64,000 nucleotides of DNA from Pseudomonas sp. GCEP-101. Lineage in GTDB: Bacteria > Pseudomonadota > Gammaproteobacteria > Pseudomonadales > Pseudomonadaceae. Under the pieces are notes generated by a model, which saw only the letters and a program-made list of their open reading frames with translations, searched no databases and was not told the origin of the DNA. This document shows positions 27,742-37,281 of the stretch, piece after piece (positions within the stretch are counted from its first letter, which is position 1; the number at the start of each line of letters is the position of its first letter). A program made the position numbers and the translations under genes. Location: assembly GCF_025133575.1 (NCBI RefSeq), contig NZ_CP104011.1:930001-994000 (forward strand). The letters are read 5' to 3'.

Positions 27742-29706
27742 ATGCGCATGAACCCGCCGGTCTTCTACGGTGCGGCCGCGCTGATCCTGCTCTTCGCCCT
27801 GATCGTCATCGCCCAGCCGCAACAGGCCGGTGAATGGCTGCTCGCCGCGCAGTCCTGGGCCGCCGATACCGTTGGCTGGTACTACCTGCTGGCGATGACG
27901 CTGTACCTGATCTTCGTGGTGGTCACCGCGCTTTCCGGCTATGGAAAGATCAAGCTCGGTGCCGACCACGACGAGCCGGAATTCAGCTACCTGTCCTGGG
28001 CCGGCATGCTGTTCGCCGCCGGCATCAGCATCACCCTGTTCTTCTTCTGCGTCTCCGAGCCACTGACCCACTTCGCCCAGCCGCCGCAAGGCGAGGCCGG
28101 CACCCAGGAAGCGGCGCGCCAGGCCATGCAGTTGCTGTTCCTGCACTGGGGCCTGCATGGCTGGGGCGTGTTCGCCCTGGTGGCGATGGCGCTGGCCTAC
28201 TTCGCCTACCGCCACAACCTGCCGCTGGCGCTGCGCTCGGCGCTCTACCCGCTGATCGGCAAGCGCATCAACGGCCCCATCGGCTACACCGTGGACTGCT
28301 TCGGCATCATCGCCACGGTGTTCGGCCTGGGCGCGGACATGGGTTTTGGCGTGCTGCAACTCAACGCCGGGCTGGACTTCCTGTTCGGCATCGCCCACAG
28401 CCACCCGGTGCAGATGACGCTCATTGCGCTGATGATGGGCGCCGCCATCCTGGTGGCCGTGTCCGGCGTGGACAAGGGCATCCGCCTGCTGTCGGACATC
28501 AACATGCTGCTGGCCTGCGCGCTGCTGCTCTTCGTGCTGTTCGCCGGCCCCACCCAGCACCTGCTCAACACCCTGGTGCAGAACATCGGCGACTACCTGG
28601 GCAGCCTGCCGACCAAGAGCTTCGACCTCTACGCCTACGGCCACGGCGGCAGCGAATGGCTCGGCGGCTGGACGGTGTTCTACTGGGCCTGGTGGATTGC
28701 CTGGGCGCCCTTCGTCGGCCTGTTCATCGCACGCATCTCCCGCGGCCGGACGATTCGCGAATTCGTCTTCGGCGTGCTGTTCATCCCGCTGGGCTTCACC
28801 CTGGCGTGGATGTCGATCTTCGGCAACAGCGCCCTGGACCAGGTGCTCAACCACGGCTTCAGCGAACTGGGCCGGGTGGCCATCAGCGAACCGTCCATGG
28901 CGCTGTACCAGATGCTGCAGAACTACCCGGCCAGCCGCGTGGTGATCGCGGTGACGGTGCTGGTCAGCTTCGTGTTCTTCGTCACCTCGGCGGACTCGGG
29001 CACCGTGGTGCTGTCCACCCTCTCCGCCCACGGCGGCAGCGCCGACGACGACGGCCCGAAATGGCTGCGGGTGTTCTGGGGCGTGGCCACCGCACTGGTC
29101 ACCGGCGGCCTGCTGTTCGCCGGCAGCATCGATGCGCTCAAGTCCGCGGTGGTGCTGACCTCGCTGCCCTTTTCGCTGATCCTGCTGCTGATGATGTGGG
29201 GCCTGCACAAGGCGTTCTACCTGGAATCCCAGCGCCAGCGGGCGCGCACCCATTCCCTGGCGCCGCCGCCGTCGGCCAAGCCGGGCGGCTGGAAGCGGCG
29301 CATTTCCCAGGCGGTGCACTTCCCCACCCGTGACGAGGTGTACCGCTTCATGGTCGACGTGGTCAGCCCGGCGATCGCCGAGGTGTCCGAGGTGTTCCGC
29401 GAAAAGGGCCTGCAGGTGGATTCGGACCTGGACCTGAGCAACCTGGAAATCGGCCTGGAGATCGGCCACGGCGCGCAGCATCCGTTCCTCTACCAGGTCT
29501 CGATGCGCGGCTACTTCACGCCATCCTTCGCCCGCGCCGGCATGGGCGGCCTGCACCTGAAGAACCGCCGCTACTTCCGCGCCGAGGTGCACCTCTCCGA
29601 AGGCAGCCAGGACTACGACCTGATGGGCTACAGCAAGGAGCAGATCATCAACGACATGCTCGACCAGTACGAGCGGCACCTGCAGTTCCTGCATCTGGTG
29701 CGCTGA
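27742..29706 (+). CDS. betT: BCCT-family choline transporter BetT
   Basis: This 654-residue transporter has 12 helices and a long cytoplasmic C-terminal domain of about 140 residues that controls osmotic activation in BetT proteins. The family's aromatic betaine/choline signature is present in YWAWWIAWAPFVGLF, and near the N-terminus DEPEFSYLSWAGMLFAAGISITLFFF. High-affinity choline uptake by proton symport feeds glycine betaine synthesis. Two ATGs (27742, 27748) are possible; Pseudomonas BetT proteins begin with MNPPVF, so the second is also credible. PA3933 occupies the same place as I recall. Confidence 0.94.
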   Translation: MRMNPPVFYGAAALILLFALIVIAQPQQAGEWLLAAQSWAADTVGWYYLLAMTLYLIFVVVTALSGYGKIKLGADHDEPEFSYLSWAGMLFAAGISITLFFFCVSEPLTHFAQPPQGEAGTQEAARQAMQLLFLHWGLHGWGVFALVAMALAYFAYRHNLPLALRSALYPLIGKRINGPIGYTVDCFGIIATVFGLGADMGFGVLQLNAGLDFLFGIAHSHPVQMTLIALMMGAAILVAVSGVDKGIRLLSDINMLLACALLLFVLFAGPTQHLLNTLVQNIGDYLGSLPTKSFDLYAYGHGGSEWLGGWTVFYWAWWIAWAPFVGLFIARISRGRTIREFVFGVLFIPLGFTLAWMSIFGNSALDQVLNHGFSELGRVAISEPSMALYQMLQNYPASRVVIAVTVLVSFVFFVTSADSGTVVLSTLSAHGGSADDDGPKWLRVFWGVATALVTGGLLFAGSIDALKSAVVLTSLPFSLILLLMMWGLHKAFYLESQRQRARTHSLAPPPSAKPGGWKRRISQAVHFPTRDEVYRFMVDVVSPAIAEVSEVFREKGLQVDSDLDLSNLEIGLEIGHGAQHPFLYQVSMRGYFTPSFARAGMGGLHLKNRRYFRAEVHLSEGSQDYDLMGYSKEQIINDMLDQYERHLQFLHLVR

Positions 29707-29721
29707 GGGCGACATGCTCTG

Positions 29722-29887
29722 GTAGAAGCGGACCTTGTCCGCGAAATCGGCGTGGCCCTGCTGGACTTCGCGGACAGGGTTCGCTCCTACGCTGGGCACG
29801 GCGCCTCCCTGTAGGAGCGAGCTGGCTCGCGAACGGCCTCACCAGCTGCTCCGATGCCTAGCGGTTCGCGAGCAAGCTCGCTCCTAC
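29722..29887. repeat. Two adjacent REP doublets
   Basis: Inverted pair 29722-29790 (GTAGAAGCGGACCTTGTCCGCG / CGCGGACAGGGTTCGCTCCTAC) and inverted pair 29810-29887 (GTAGGAGCGAGCTGGCTCGCGAAC / GTTCGCGAGCAAGCTCGCTCCTAC) fill the gap between betT and the OPT transporter. Confidence 0.85.
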
Positions 29888-29901
29888 GAAAAGCCGGAAT
29901 G

Positions 29902-29927
29902 AAAAAGGCGCCCGCAGGCGCCTTTTT
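29902..29927. terminator. Bidirectional intrinsic terminator
   Basis: A perfect 11-bp stem (aaaaaggcgcc / ggcgccttttt) with a 4-nt loop carries U tracts in both directions. It lies between the convergent betT and OPT genes, 17 nt past the OPT stop. Confidence 0.92.
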
Positions 29928-29944
29928 CACAGTATCGCGGAGGA

Positions 29945-31984
29945 TCAGCCGCGGGTGCCGCTCAGGACCTTGCGGTAGAACAGCACGCAGATCGCCACGA
30001 ACACCACCAGGCCGAGCCATTGCGCGGTGTCCTCGAAGCCGCCGCCGACCAGCGCCAGCGGTGCGTCCTTGCCGGTGGTGCCGATCACCGCTGCCAGCAG
30101 GATGCCCATCAGGCTTTCACCGACGATCAGCCCCGAAGCCAGCAGCACGCCACGGCGCTTGGGCTCGTCGGCGTATTTCTCCACGTCCTTGCCGGCGGCC
30201 TGTGCGCGCTTGGCCAGGGCGGTTTCCAGCAGCCAGGCGATCACCGCGCCGACCACCAGGGTCATGCCGATGGTCGGTGGCAGGTAGATGCCCAGGCCGA
30301 CGGCGAGCACCGGCAGGCTGGCCTTGCCGGTGCGGCGCAGCAGCACGTCCACCAGGATCAGCGCGATACCCAGCGCGACGCCGATGAGGATCATGTTCCA
30401 GTTCAGCGCGTTGTGGAAAATCCCGCTGGCAATGGCCGTCATCAGCGTCGCCTGCGGCGCGGCCAGCGCGGCGTTCGGGTCCATGCCCTCACGCGGCAGT
30501 GCGCCGGTGAAGCCGTAGGCGTTGAACAGCAGTTCCAGCACCGGCGGTATGACCAGGGCGCCCACCAGGCAACCGACGATCAGCGCCACCTGTTGGCGCC
30601 ACGGGGTCGCGCCGACCAGGTAACCGGTCTTCAGGTCCTGCAGGTTGTCGTTGGAAATCGCCGCGATGGCGATCACCACCGAGGTGGTGAACAGCGCCAG
30701 GGCGATGGCCAGCTTGCCGCCCTGCTGGTCGAGGAAGCCGGCCTCCAGCGAGCCGACGCCGAGGATCAGCAGCGACACGAGGATCACCGCGATGATGCCG
30801 ATGCCGGAGATCGGGCTGCTCGACGAGCCCACCAGGCCGGCCATATAGCCGCACGCGGCGGCGATCAGGAAGCCGAAGAAGAAGGCGAAGATCACGCAGA
30901 CCGCCACCAGGCCCCAGAAGCCGAAACCGTGCAGGTCCGGCGCGGCCTCGCCCAGGAAGTGCGAGAACACCACGAACAGCGCCAGCAGCAGGACGCCGGC
31001 AATGGCGACGATCCACTTTGCGGACAGGTCCCGCTCGGTGCGCAGGTCGCTGCTTTCGCCACGACCGCTGACCGCGCTGAGCGAGGCCCAGACGCCCTGC
31101 ACCATGGGCTTGAACAGGGTGGCCAGGGTCCACAGCGCGGCAATGCCGATGGTGCCGGCGCCGAGGAAGCGCACCTGGCTGCTCCACAGTTTGTTGGCCA
31201 GCTCCGGCAGGCTCTGCCCGGCGGCCAGCACGCTGTTCACCGACAGCAGCGGCACGGCCACGCCCCAGGCGATGACCACGCCGACCAGGATGGCGATGCC
31301 GGCGGTGATGCCCATCAGGTAACCGGCGCCAACCAGCGCCAGGGAGAAACCGGTGGACAGGCGGAACGCCGCCTGCCCTGCTGTGAGCCAGAAGCTGAAG
31401 CCTTCGGCGAGCACCTTGAAACCGCTGCTGAGCAGGCTGAACGCGGCGGCCACCACGCCACCGGCGAGGATGTCGCGCAGGCCCGGGCCGCCGGTTTTCG
31501 CCGGCTTGCCGGCCTTTTCCTCCTCTTCATCCTGGCTGCCGACGCGCAGGATCTCCGCCGCCGCCACGCCTTCGGGGTACGGCAGGTTGCTTTGCACCAC
31601 CATCACCCGGCGCAGCGGAATGGTGTAGAGCACGCCGAGGATGCCGCCGATGGAGCAGATCGCGGCGGTCTGCCAGAACGGGAAGCCGCTCCAGTAGCCG
31701 ATCATCAGCAGGCCAGGGAGGATGAAGATGATCGAGGACAGGGTGCCGGCCGCCGAGGCCTGGGTCTGCACCATGTTGTTCTCGAGGATGTTGGAGCCGG
31801 AGAAGTAGCGCAGCACGGCCATGGAGATGACCGCCGCGGGAATCGACGAGGCGAAGGTCAGGCCGACCTTGAGGCCGAGGTAGACGTTGGAGGCAGTGAA
31901 CACCACGGTGATCAGCGCGCCCAGGATCAGGCCGCGAACCGTCAGCTCGGCGAGGTTGGACTCGTCGGGAATCCTTTCTTGCAT
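29945..31984 (-). CDS. OPT-family oligopeptide/siderophore transporter
   Basis: This integral membrane protein has 679 residues and about 14-16 helices. NVYLGLKVGLTFASSIPAAVI near the N-terminus is the OPT signature, and GNNVVQT-like SNILENNMVQTQASAAG follows. A cytosolic loop rich in Glu and Lys (DEEEEKAGKPAKT) interrupts the helices. Bacterial OPT members move short peptides or metal chelates; the substrate here is unknown. ATG 31984 has AAAGAG upstream; earlier ATGs in frame are not needed. Confidence 0.92.
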   Translation of the reverse strand: MQERIPDESNLAELTVRGLILGALITVVFTASNVYLGLKVGLTFASSIPAAVISMAVLRYFSGSNILENNMVQTQASAAGTLSSIIFILPGLLMIGYWSGFPFWQTAAICSIGGILGVLYTIPLRRVMVVQSNLPYPEGVAAAEILRVGSQDEEEEKAGKPAKTGGPGLRDILAGGVVAAAFSLLSSGFKVLAEGFSFWLTAGQAAFRLSTGFSLALVGAGYLMGITAGIAILVGVVIAWGVAVPLLSVNSVLAAGQSLPELANKLWSSQVRFLGAGTIGIAALWTLATLFKPMVQGVWASLSAVSGRGESSDLRTERDLSAKWIVAIAGVLLLALFVVFSHFLGEAAPDLHGFGFWGLVAVCVIFAFFFGFLIAAACGYMAGLVGSSSSPISGIGIIAVILVSLLILGVGSLEAGFLDQQGGKLAIALALFTTSVVIAIAAISNDNLQDLKTGYLVGATPWRQQVALIVGCLVGALVIPPVLELLFNAYGFTGALPREGMDPNAALAAPQATLMTAIASGIFHNALNWNMILIGVALGIALILVDVLLRRTGKASLPVLAVGLGIYLPPTIGMTLVVGAVIAWLLETALAKRAQAAGKDVEKYADEPKRRGVLLASGLIVGESLMGILLAAVIGTTGKDAPLALVGGGFEDTAQWLGLVVFVAICVLFYRKVLSGTRG

Positions 31985-32133
31985 GTAGGCAATCTCTTTA
32001 TCAAGCGAAACTGCCAAAGCGTAGGACAGTGCGCCTTCCACCGCGACCCAGAATGGCGACGAATGCGGTCTGCGGTGCGGCTTTGTTGCCGCACGTCACG
32101 GGGATGGCGGGGAATTCCCAGCTGTTGCCGCCT

Positions 32134-32214
32134 TGCAGGAGCGAGCTTGCTCGCGAACGGACACTCCCTGATGCGTTCGGCGTCATGCGGTTCGCGAGCA
32201 AGCTCGCTCCTACG
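32134..32214. repeat. REP doublet
   Basis: GCAGGAGCGAGCTTGCTCGCGAAC and the inverted GTTCGCGAGCAAGCTCGCTCCTAC are separated by about 32 nt, upstream of the OPT gene and downstream of tauD. Confidence 0.85.
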
Positions 32215-32229
32215 AAAAGCCGTCAGAGC

Positions 32230-32262
32230 GTAGGGCGAATAACGCCTGGGGCGTTATCCGCC
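32230..32262. repeat. Second repeat family, GTAGGGCGAATAACGC type
   Basis: GTAGGGCGAATAACGCCTGGGGCGTTATCCGCC contains the inverted AACGCC/GGCGTT. The same repeat type recurs at 59584-59667, so it is a separate dispersed family. It sits 22 nt after tauD and could form a hairpin in its transcript. Confidence 0.7.
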
Positions 32263-32284
32263 GCATTGGCGGAGTGACAGCCTG

Positions 32285-33121
32285 TCAGAACGGCTTGTCG
32301 CCCAGGATGGTCGCGCGGTGCATCACCCGGCGTTGCGGGCGGTAGTCGTCCACCGCGTAGTGCTGGGTCACGCGGTTGTCCCAGAAGGCCACGTCGTTCT
32401 CCTTCCAGCGCCAGCGCACGGTGAATTCCGGGCGGGCGAAGTGGGCGAACAGCAGGTCGAGGATGGCGCGGCTTTCCGCCGGTTCCAGCTCGTTGATGCG
32501 GGTGGTGAAGCCGTCGCTGACGAACAGCGCCTTGCGTCCGGTGACCGGGTGCGTGCGGATCACCGGATGGCTGCGCGGCGGGTTCTTCCGGCGGGCTTCC
32601 TCCAGGCGGGCAAGGTCGGCGTCGGTGGCGCCGAAGCGCTCCTGGGGGAAGGATTTGCTGATGTCGTGGGTGGCCGTCAGGCCGTCGAGCAACTGCTGCA
32701 GCGGTTTGGACAGCGCCTCGAACGCGGCGATGCCGCTGGCCCACAGGGTGTCGCCGCCGTAGGGCGGCAGCTGCTTGGCAGCCAGCACGGCGCCCAGCGC
32801 CGGGGTTTCCAGGAAGGTCACGTCGGTGTGCCAGATGGCGTTGTCGCGCACATCGGTGACGGTGGTATCGAGGACGATGACTTCGCGCTGCTCGGGGGAG
32901 CTGGGGTAGATCGGGTGGATGTGCAGGTCGCCGAAGCGCGCGGCGAAGTTCGCCTGCTGGGTCGGGGTCAGCGGCTGGTTGCGGAAGAACAGCACGTGGT
33001 GATCCAGCAGGGCCTGCTCGATCTGGCGCTGCGCCGCGTCGTCCAGCGGATCGGCCAGGCGTACGCCGGATACAACAGCGCCCAGGGCCGGGCTGATGGG
33101 TTCGATGGTCAGGGTGGTCAT
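32285..33121 (-). CDS. tauD: Taurine dioxygenase TauD (alpha-ketoglutarate dependent)
   Basis: TauD hydroxylates taurine, releasing sulfite and aminoacetaldehyde. The 278 residues include the iron-binding facial triad H98-x-D100 (IWHTD) and H254 (VTQHY). R265 binds the 2-oxoglutarate carboxylate (RPQRRVMHR). It is separated from tauC by 230 nt of repeat DNA, so it may have its own transcript. Confidence 0.96.
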   Translation of the reverse strand: MTTLTIEPISPALGAVVSGVRLADPLDDAAQRQIEQALLDHHVLFFRNQPLTPTQQANFAARFGDLHIHPIYPSSPEQREVIVLDTTVTDVRDNAIWHTDVTFLETPALGAVLAAKQLPPYGGDTLWASGIAAFEALSKPLQQLLDGLTATHDISKSFPQERFGATDADLARLEEARRKNPPRSHPVIRTHPVTGRKALFVSDGFTTRINELEPAESRAILDLLFAHFARPEFTVRWRWKENDVAFWDNRVTQHYAVDDYRPQRRVMHRATILGDKPF

Positions 33122-33145
33122 GTTCGTGTTCTCTCGTGAGGTTCA

Positions 33146-33340
33146 CGGGGAGAGCCCCTCTCCCCAGCCCTCTCCCTGAAGGGAGAGGGGGTTGTTCGGC
33201 GTGTTCGGATATTCCGGTGCTGTCCTGCATCCGCAGTTTCTTTCCGGGTGACAGAGGTGCTTGCATCCGCTCAAGGCCAGTCCCCTCTCCCGCTTGAGGA
33301 GCGGGGCGCGCAGCCAGGGTTAGGGAGAGGGGCTTTTAAC
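33146..33340. repeat. CCCTCTCCC palindromes between tauD and tauC
   Basis: Two clusters of the CCCTCTCC...GGAGAGGG family (33146-33192 and 33276-33337, one with CTTGAGGAGCGGGGCGCGCAGCC) lie within the tau gene group. This interrupts what is a compact operon in other bacteria. Confidence 0.75.
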
Positions 33341-33351
33341 TCTCGGCCTCG

Positions 33352-34170
33352 TCACTCCCAGGAAGCAAACCGCCGCTGCAACCAGCGCAACCCCAGCTCG
33401 AAGCTCAGCGCGATGGCGGCGATCAGCAGGATGCCCAGCACCACCACATCGGTGGCGAGGAACTGTGCGGCGGACTGCACCATGAAGCCCAGGCCGCGGT
33501 TGGCGGCGATCAGCTCGGCGGCCACGAGGGTCGACCAGCCCACGCCCAGGGCGATGCGCAGGCCGGTGAGGACCTCCGGCAGGGCGCTGGGCAGGATCAC
33601 ATGGCGCACCACCTGCAGGCGATTGGCGCCCAGGCAGCGCACGGCCTGGATGCGCGACTTGTCCACGCGGCGCACGCCGGCGGCGGTGGCGATCAGCAGC
33701 GGCGCGAACAGGGCGAGGTAGATCAGCAGCACCTTGGACAGCTCGCCGATACCGAACCAGATGACGATCAGCGGCAGGTAGGCCAGCGGCGGCACCGGGC
33801 GGTAGAACTCCACCAGCGGGTCGAAAGCCGCCCCCACGAGCGGGTTCAGGCCCATCAGGATGCCCAGGGGGATCGCCGTCAGCACCGCCGCGCCCAGCGC
33901 CAGCAGCACGCGCAGCAGGCTGGTGCCGACGTGCTGCCAGAGCGAGGCATCGACGTAGCCTTCGGCGAGCAGGCGCTGGAAGGCCTCCACCAGTTGCTCC
34001 GGCGCGGGCAGGAACAGCGTATCGACCCAGCCCAGGTGCGTGGCCAGCCACCACAGGACGAAGATGCCGCCGACACTGCCGGCGGCGGCCCAACGGCGGT
34101 AGTCGCGCGGCACGCTGCGGCCAGTCGGCGCGGCGGCCGGGAGTTTGGCGGCGAGGGTATCAGTGGGCAT
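33352..34170 (-). CDS. tauC: Taurine ABC transporter permease TauC
   Basis: The 272-residue inner-membrane permease has the BPD-transport EAA loop (DPLVEFYRPVPPLAYLPLIVIWFGIGELSK precedes it; the loop proper is around AVRCLGANRLQVVRHVILPSALPEVL). ATG 34170 has GGAGGC upstream, and its first codons overlap the tauB stop by 11 nt. Translation coupling to TauB is therefore expected. Confidence 0.93.
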   Translation of the reverse strand: MPTDTLAAKLPAAAPTGRSVPRDYRRWAAAGSVGGIFVLWWLATHLGWVDTLFLPAPEQLVEAFQRLLAEGYVDASLWQHVGTSLLRVLLALGAAVLTAIPLGILMGLNPLVGAAFDPLVEFYRPVPPLAYLPLIVIWFGIGELSKVLLIYLALFAPLLIATAAGVRRVDKSRIQAVRCLGANRLQVVRHVILPSALPEVLTGLRIALGVGWSTLVAAELIAANRGLGFMVQSAAQFLATDVVVLGILLIAAIALSFELGLRWLQRRFASWE

Positions 34171-34951
34171 GCTCGGCCTCCGGTTCTTCGAGGAACTCAT
34201 CAAGCAGCAGTTGGCGCAGACGCGCGAATTCCGGGTCGGACTTGATCGAACGCACCGGCTCGCCCGCGGCGTAGCGTCGTGCGAATTCCACCGGCAGGCG
34301 CTTGACGATGCGCGCCGGCGGGCCGTCCATCACCACCAGGTCGGTGGCGAGGAACAGCGCTTCATCGACGCTGTGGGTGATCAGGAACAGGCCCTTGCCG
34401 GTCTTGCGCCACAGGTCGAGGGTCAGCACCTGCATGCGCTCGCGGGTCAGCGCGTCGAGGGCGCCGAAAGGTTCGTCGAGCAGCAGGAAATCCGGCTCCA
34501 CCGCCAGCGCGCGGGCCAGGCCCAGGCGTTGCCGCTGGCCACCGGAAAGCTGCGAGATGCGGTAGTCCGCGTGTTCGCCCAGGCCCACCAGCTTGAGCAC
34601 GTCATGGGCGCGGGCGTTGCGCTCGGCGGCGCCAACGCCGCGGATGCGCAGGCCGAGGGCGACGTTGTCCAGCGCGCTCAGCCAGGGCATCAGCGCGTCG
34701 TCCTGGAACACCACGCCACGCTCGCCGCCGGGGCCGCTGAGGGTACGGCCGTCGATCTGCACGCGACCGCTGTCCGGCGCCTGGAAGCCCGCCAGCACGT
34801 TGAGCAGGCTGGACTTGCCGCAGCCGGACGGGCCGAGCACCACCAGGGATTCGCCCTTGGCCAGGCTGAGAGTGAGGTCCTGCAGCACGACGCGCTCGCG
34901 TCCGCGCTGCTGGAAGGTGAGGCTGACCGCCTCGGCCGTCAAACGGCTCAT
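34160..34951 (-). CDS. tauB: Taurine ABC transporter ATPase TauB
   Basis: The 263-residue ABC ATPase has Walker A GPSGCGKSS near residues 38-46, the signature LSGGQRQRLG near 132-141, Walker B FLLLDEPFGALD and the H-loop THSVDEA. It powers taurine import with TauA and TauC. Confidence 0.95.
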   Translation of the reverse strand: MSRLTAEAVSLTFQQRGRERVVLQDLTLSLAKGESLVVLGPSGCGKSSLLNVLAGFQAPDSGRVQIDGRTLSGPGGERGVVFQDDALMPWLSALDNVALGLRIRGVGAAERNARAHDVLKLVGLGEHADYRISQLSGGQRQRLGLARALAVEPDFLLLDEPFGALDALTRERMQVLTLDLWRKTGKGLFLITHSVDEALFLATDLVVMDGPPARIVKRLPVEFARRYAAGEPVRSIKSDPEFARLRQLLLDEFLEEPEAEHAH

Positions 34952-34993
34952 GTTCTGCCCTCCGTAGGGTGAGAAGAAATGCGTAATGCCCTC

Positions 34994-35069
34994 CGCAGGA
35001 GCGAGCTTGCTCGCGAACCGACCAGAGCTTCAGATCCAGCCGGTGTTCGCGAGCAAGCTCGCTCCTACA
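34994..35069. repeat. REP doublet between tauA and tauB
   Basis: GCAGGAGCGAGCTTGCTCGCGAAC and the inverted GTTCGCGAGCAAGCTCGCTCCTAC lie inside the tauABC transcription unit. Such intra-operon REPs often stabilise the upstream message, here the binding-protein gene tauA. Confidence 0.85.
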
Positions 35070-35081
35070 AAAAGCAACGCC

Positions 35082-36101
35082 TTAACGCTGCCCCACCTGC
35101 ACGCTCTCCGCCTGGCGCACGTAGTCGGCGCTGACGTAGGGCGAGTAGTCCTTGAGCACCGACGGCACGCGCTTCTGCTCCTTGAGGAAGGCGGCGGTAC
35201 CGGCGATGTCCTTGGCGGTGCCGCCGCCCAGCAGGGCCGACGACAGCTGGGCCTGGGCTTCGGGGAAGGCGGAGCCGGCCAGCAGTTCAGGCACGTCCTG
35301 CGGATCGGCGCCGGTCAGCTTGGCGATCTTCTTCACCTGCTCGGAATCGGCGGTCCACTGGGCCTTGTGGGCGTTGTAGTCGGCGAAGGAATCCAGGCTC
35401 ACCTTGGCGAACTTGGCGATGATTTCCGGATGCTTCTCGGCGAAGTCCTTGCGGGCTACCCAGACCTCGAAGGTCGGTGCGCCCCATTGGCCGACTTCGG
35501 CGGCGTCGGTCAGCACCTTGCCGGACTTCTTGATCTCGCCCAGGGCAGGCGACCAGACGAAGGCACCATCGATGTCGCCACGGCGCCAGGCGGCGGCGAT
35601 CTCGGTGGGGTTGAGGTTGACGATCTTCACCTTGGCCGGGTCGATCTTCCAGTGCTTGAGCGCGCCCAGCAGGCTGTAGTGCGAGGTGGAAACGAACGGC
35701 GTGGCGATGGTCTTGCCGACCAGGTCTTCGGGCTTCTCGATCTTGCTGCCGTTGCGCACCACCAGGGCCTCGGCCGAGTTGATCTGCGCGGAGACGATGA
35801 AGGCCACGATCGGCAGGCCGCGCGAGGTGGCGGCGGCCAGCGGGCTGGAGCCGAGGTTGCCCAGTTGCACGTCGCCGGAGGCGATGGCAGCAACCACTTC
35901 CGGGCCGCTGTTGAAGCGGCGCCAGTCGAGCTTCTCGCCGATGACCTTCTCATAGGTGCCATCGGCTTGCGGAACCTTGGTCGGGTCGATGCCGGTCTGG
36001 TAGCCGAGGACGATGTCGGCGAACGCAGCGCCCTGGAAGGACAGGGCAGCCGCAACAGCGACGCCGGCCAGCGCACGGCGTACGAAACGAGGTTTGTTCA
36101 T
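35082..36101 (-). CDS. tauA: Taurine-binding periplasmic protein TauA
   Basis: This 339-residue substrate-binding protein has a signal peptide ending AFA|DIVLGYQTG. The family pattern GYQTGIDPTKVPQADGTY near the mature N-terminus and GAFVWSPALGEIKKSGKVL are typical of TauA. ATG 36101 (AGAGGAACC upstream) starts the signal peptide. It is the first gene of tauABC. Confidence 0.95.
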   Translation of the reverse strand: MNKPRFVRRALAGVAVAAALSFQGAAFADIVLGYQTGIDPTKVPQADGTYEKVIGEKLDWRRFNSGPEVVAAIASGDVQLGNLGSSPLAAATSRGLPIVAFIVSAQINSAEALVVRNGSKIEKPEDLVGKTIATPFVSTSHYSLLGALKHWKIDPAKVKIVNLNPTEIAAAWRRGDIDGAFVWSPALGEIKKSGKVLTDAAEVGQWGAPTFEVWVARKDFAEKHPEIIAKFAKVSLDSFADYNAHKAQWTADSEQVKKIAKLTGADPQDVPELLAGSAFPEAQAQLSSALLGGGTAKDIAGTAAFLKEQKRVPSVLKDYSPYVSADYVRQAESVQVGQR

Positions 36102-36199
36102 GGTGGTTCCTCTGAAGATGACGGCGGTGCCGGCCTCACAGAGGGGACGGACCACGGGACGGGATTCGATGGGTTGAAACAGGTGTCCGGCGGTCCGGT

Positions 36200-36260
36200 A
36201 GAGCTAGATTACCGATATAAAAAACTTCGAATAAATACTTTTTAGTTCTTAACTTATGAG
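36200..36260 (-). promoter_or_regulatory. AT-rich promoter region upstream of tauA
   Basis: A 60-nt block with runs of A and T (reading on the minus strand, AAAAAGTATTTATTCGAAG and TTTTTTATATCGG) lies about 100-160 nt before the tauA start. In proteobacteria tau genes respond to CysB/Cbl during sulfate starvation. This block is a plausible CysB target, but I see no decisive site. Confidence 0.5.
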
Positions 36261-36307
36261 CGCCAGCGCTTGTCTCGATTCGGCTACAGGCCCCGTGGTT
36301 CGGCGCC

Positions 36308-37210
36308 TCAGGTGGCACCGGCGAGCAACCGGGCGCGGGTGCCTTCCTGGCGCAAGCCAACCTGCACCGCGTGTTGCGCCACGGCAGCGGTTTCCGCCAC
36401 CAGGGTCGCCAGCGCCGCGCTGCGGCTGAAGCTCAGGGCGTTGCCCGCCGCCTGGGCCGATTCGAAGGCCACCGCCGACTGTTCCGACAGCCGCAGCCCC
36501 AGCCCCAACAGCCGCTGCAACTCCCCCGCCGCCGCCCGCGCCGGCAGGTTCTCGAAGGCCTGCACGGCCAGGCCCAGGGCGATGTTCGCCTGCAGCAGCC
36601 CGGCGAGGCTGCCGCGCAGTTGCGCACGGGGCGTCCACGGCAGGCCGGGCGGCTGCAGGATATCTTCTGGATGCAGGCGCACCTCATGGCAGCGCAGCAG
36701 CCCCCCGCCGTTGGGTTCGAAGCGATCCAGCCCGTCACGGTCCGCCGGCAGCGCAGCGATCAGCAGGCCTTCGCTGGGCGCATGGCGCGCCGAGATCAGC
36801 AGCCAGTCCACCGCCTCCGCCCCGAAGCAGTCGTGGCGCCCGCCCTGCAGCAGGAAACCACCGCGCCGATGCTCACGCGCCAGCAGACGGCTTTCCTGGT
36901 GATCCACCGCCTCGCCCCACAGCCATTCGCGCTCCACGCTGAGCGGCAGCAGGCGCTCGCGCTGCTCGGAGCTGCCCAGCAGCAACACGCTGGCCAGTTG
37001 CAGGTGATGCAGGGCGAACAGCCGCGCCAGGGTGCCGTCGCGCTCGGAGAGATCGCGCAGGGTCTGCAACACCTCGCCCCAGCCGGCACCGCGCCCGCCA
37101 TATTCGCGCGGCACCGACAGGTCCAGCAGGCTGGACGCGCGCAGGGCATCGCTCCAGCGCTGGGTGGGTGAGAGTTGGGACAGAGAGGAAAGCGGTACCA
37201 CCAGGCTCAT
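36308..37210 (-). CDS. Compact acyl-CoA-dehydrogenase-fold flavoprotein (DszC/SfnB-like)
   Basis: The 300 residues keep the DszC/SfnB pattern. VPREYGGRGAGWGEVLQTLRDLSERDGTLARLFALHHL is followed by EREWLWGEAVD, FLLQGGRHDCFGAEAVDWLLISAR and a C-terminal four-helix part. The family is normally nearer 390-400 residues, so this copy is shortened at both ends of the helical domains. Members are FMN/FADH2-dependent monooxygenases that release sulfur from organosulfur compounds. Position next to tauA supports a sulfur-scavenging role. ATG 37210 has GAGG 5 nt upstream; the earlier ATG at 37216 lacks it. Confidence 0.8.
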   Translation of the reverse strand: MSLVVPLSSLSQLSPTQRWSDALRASSLLDLSVPREYGGRGAGWGEVLQTLRDLSERDGTLARLFALHHLQLASVLLLGSSEQRERLLPLSVEREWLWGEAVDHQESRLLAREHRRGGFLLQGGRHDCFGAEAVDWLLISARHAPSEGLLIAALPADRDGLDRFEPNGGGLLRCHEVRLHPEDILQPPGLPWTPRAQLRGSLAGLLQANIALGLAVQAFENLPARAAAGELQRLLGLGLRLSEQSAVAFESAQAAGNALSFSRSAALATLVAETAAVAQHAVQVGLRQEGTRARLLAGAT

Positions 37211-37281
37211 GCACACCTCGGCTCGAAGGGTGGATCAGTGGCCTGGGCGTATGGCGCGCGGGTGTACTGAAAGGAAAGAAG

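Noticed and set aside
36308-37210. Frameshift explanation for the short DszC-like gene
   Set aside because: The alignment keeps family order throughout without an abrupt loss of homology, and I found no continuation in another frame near its ends.
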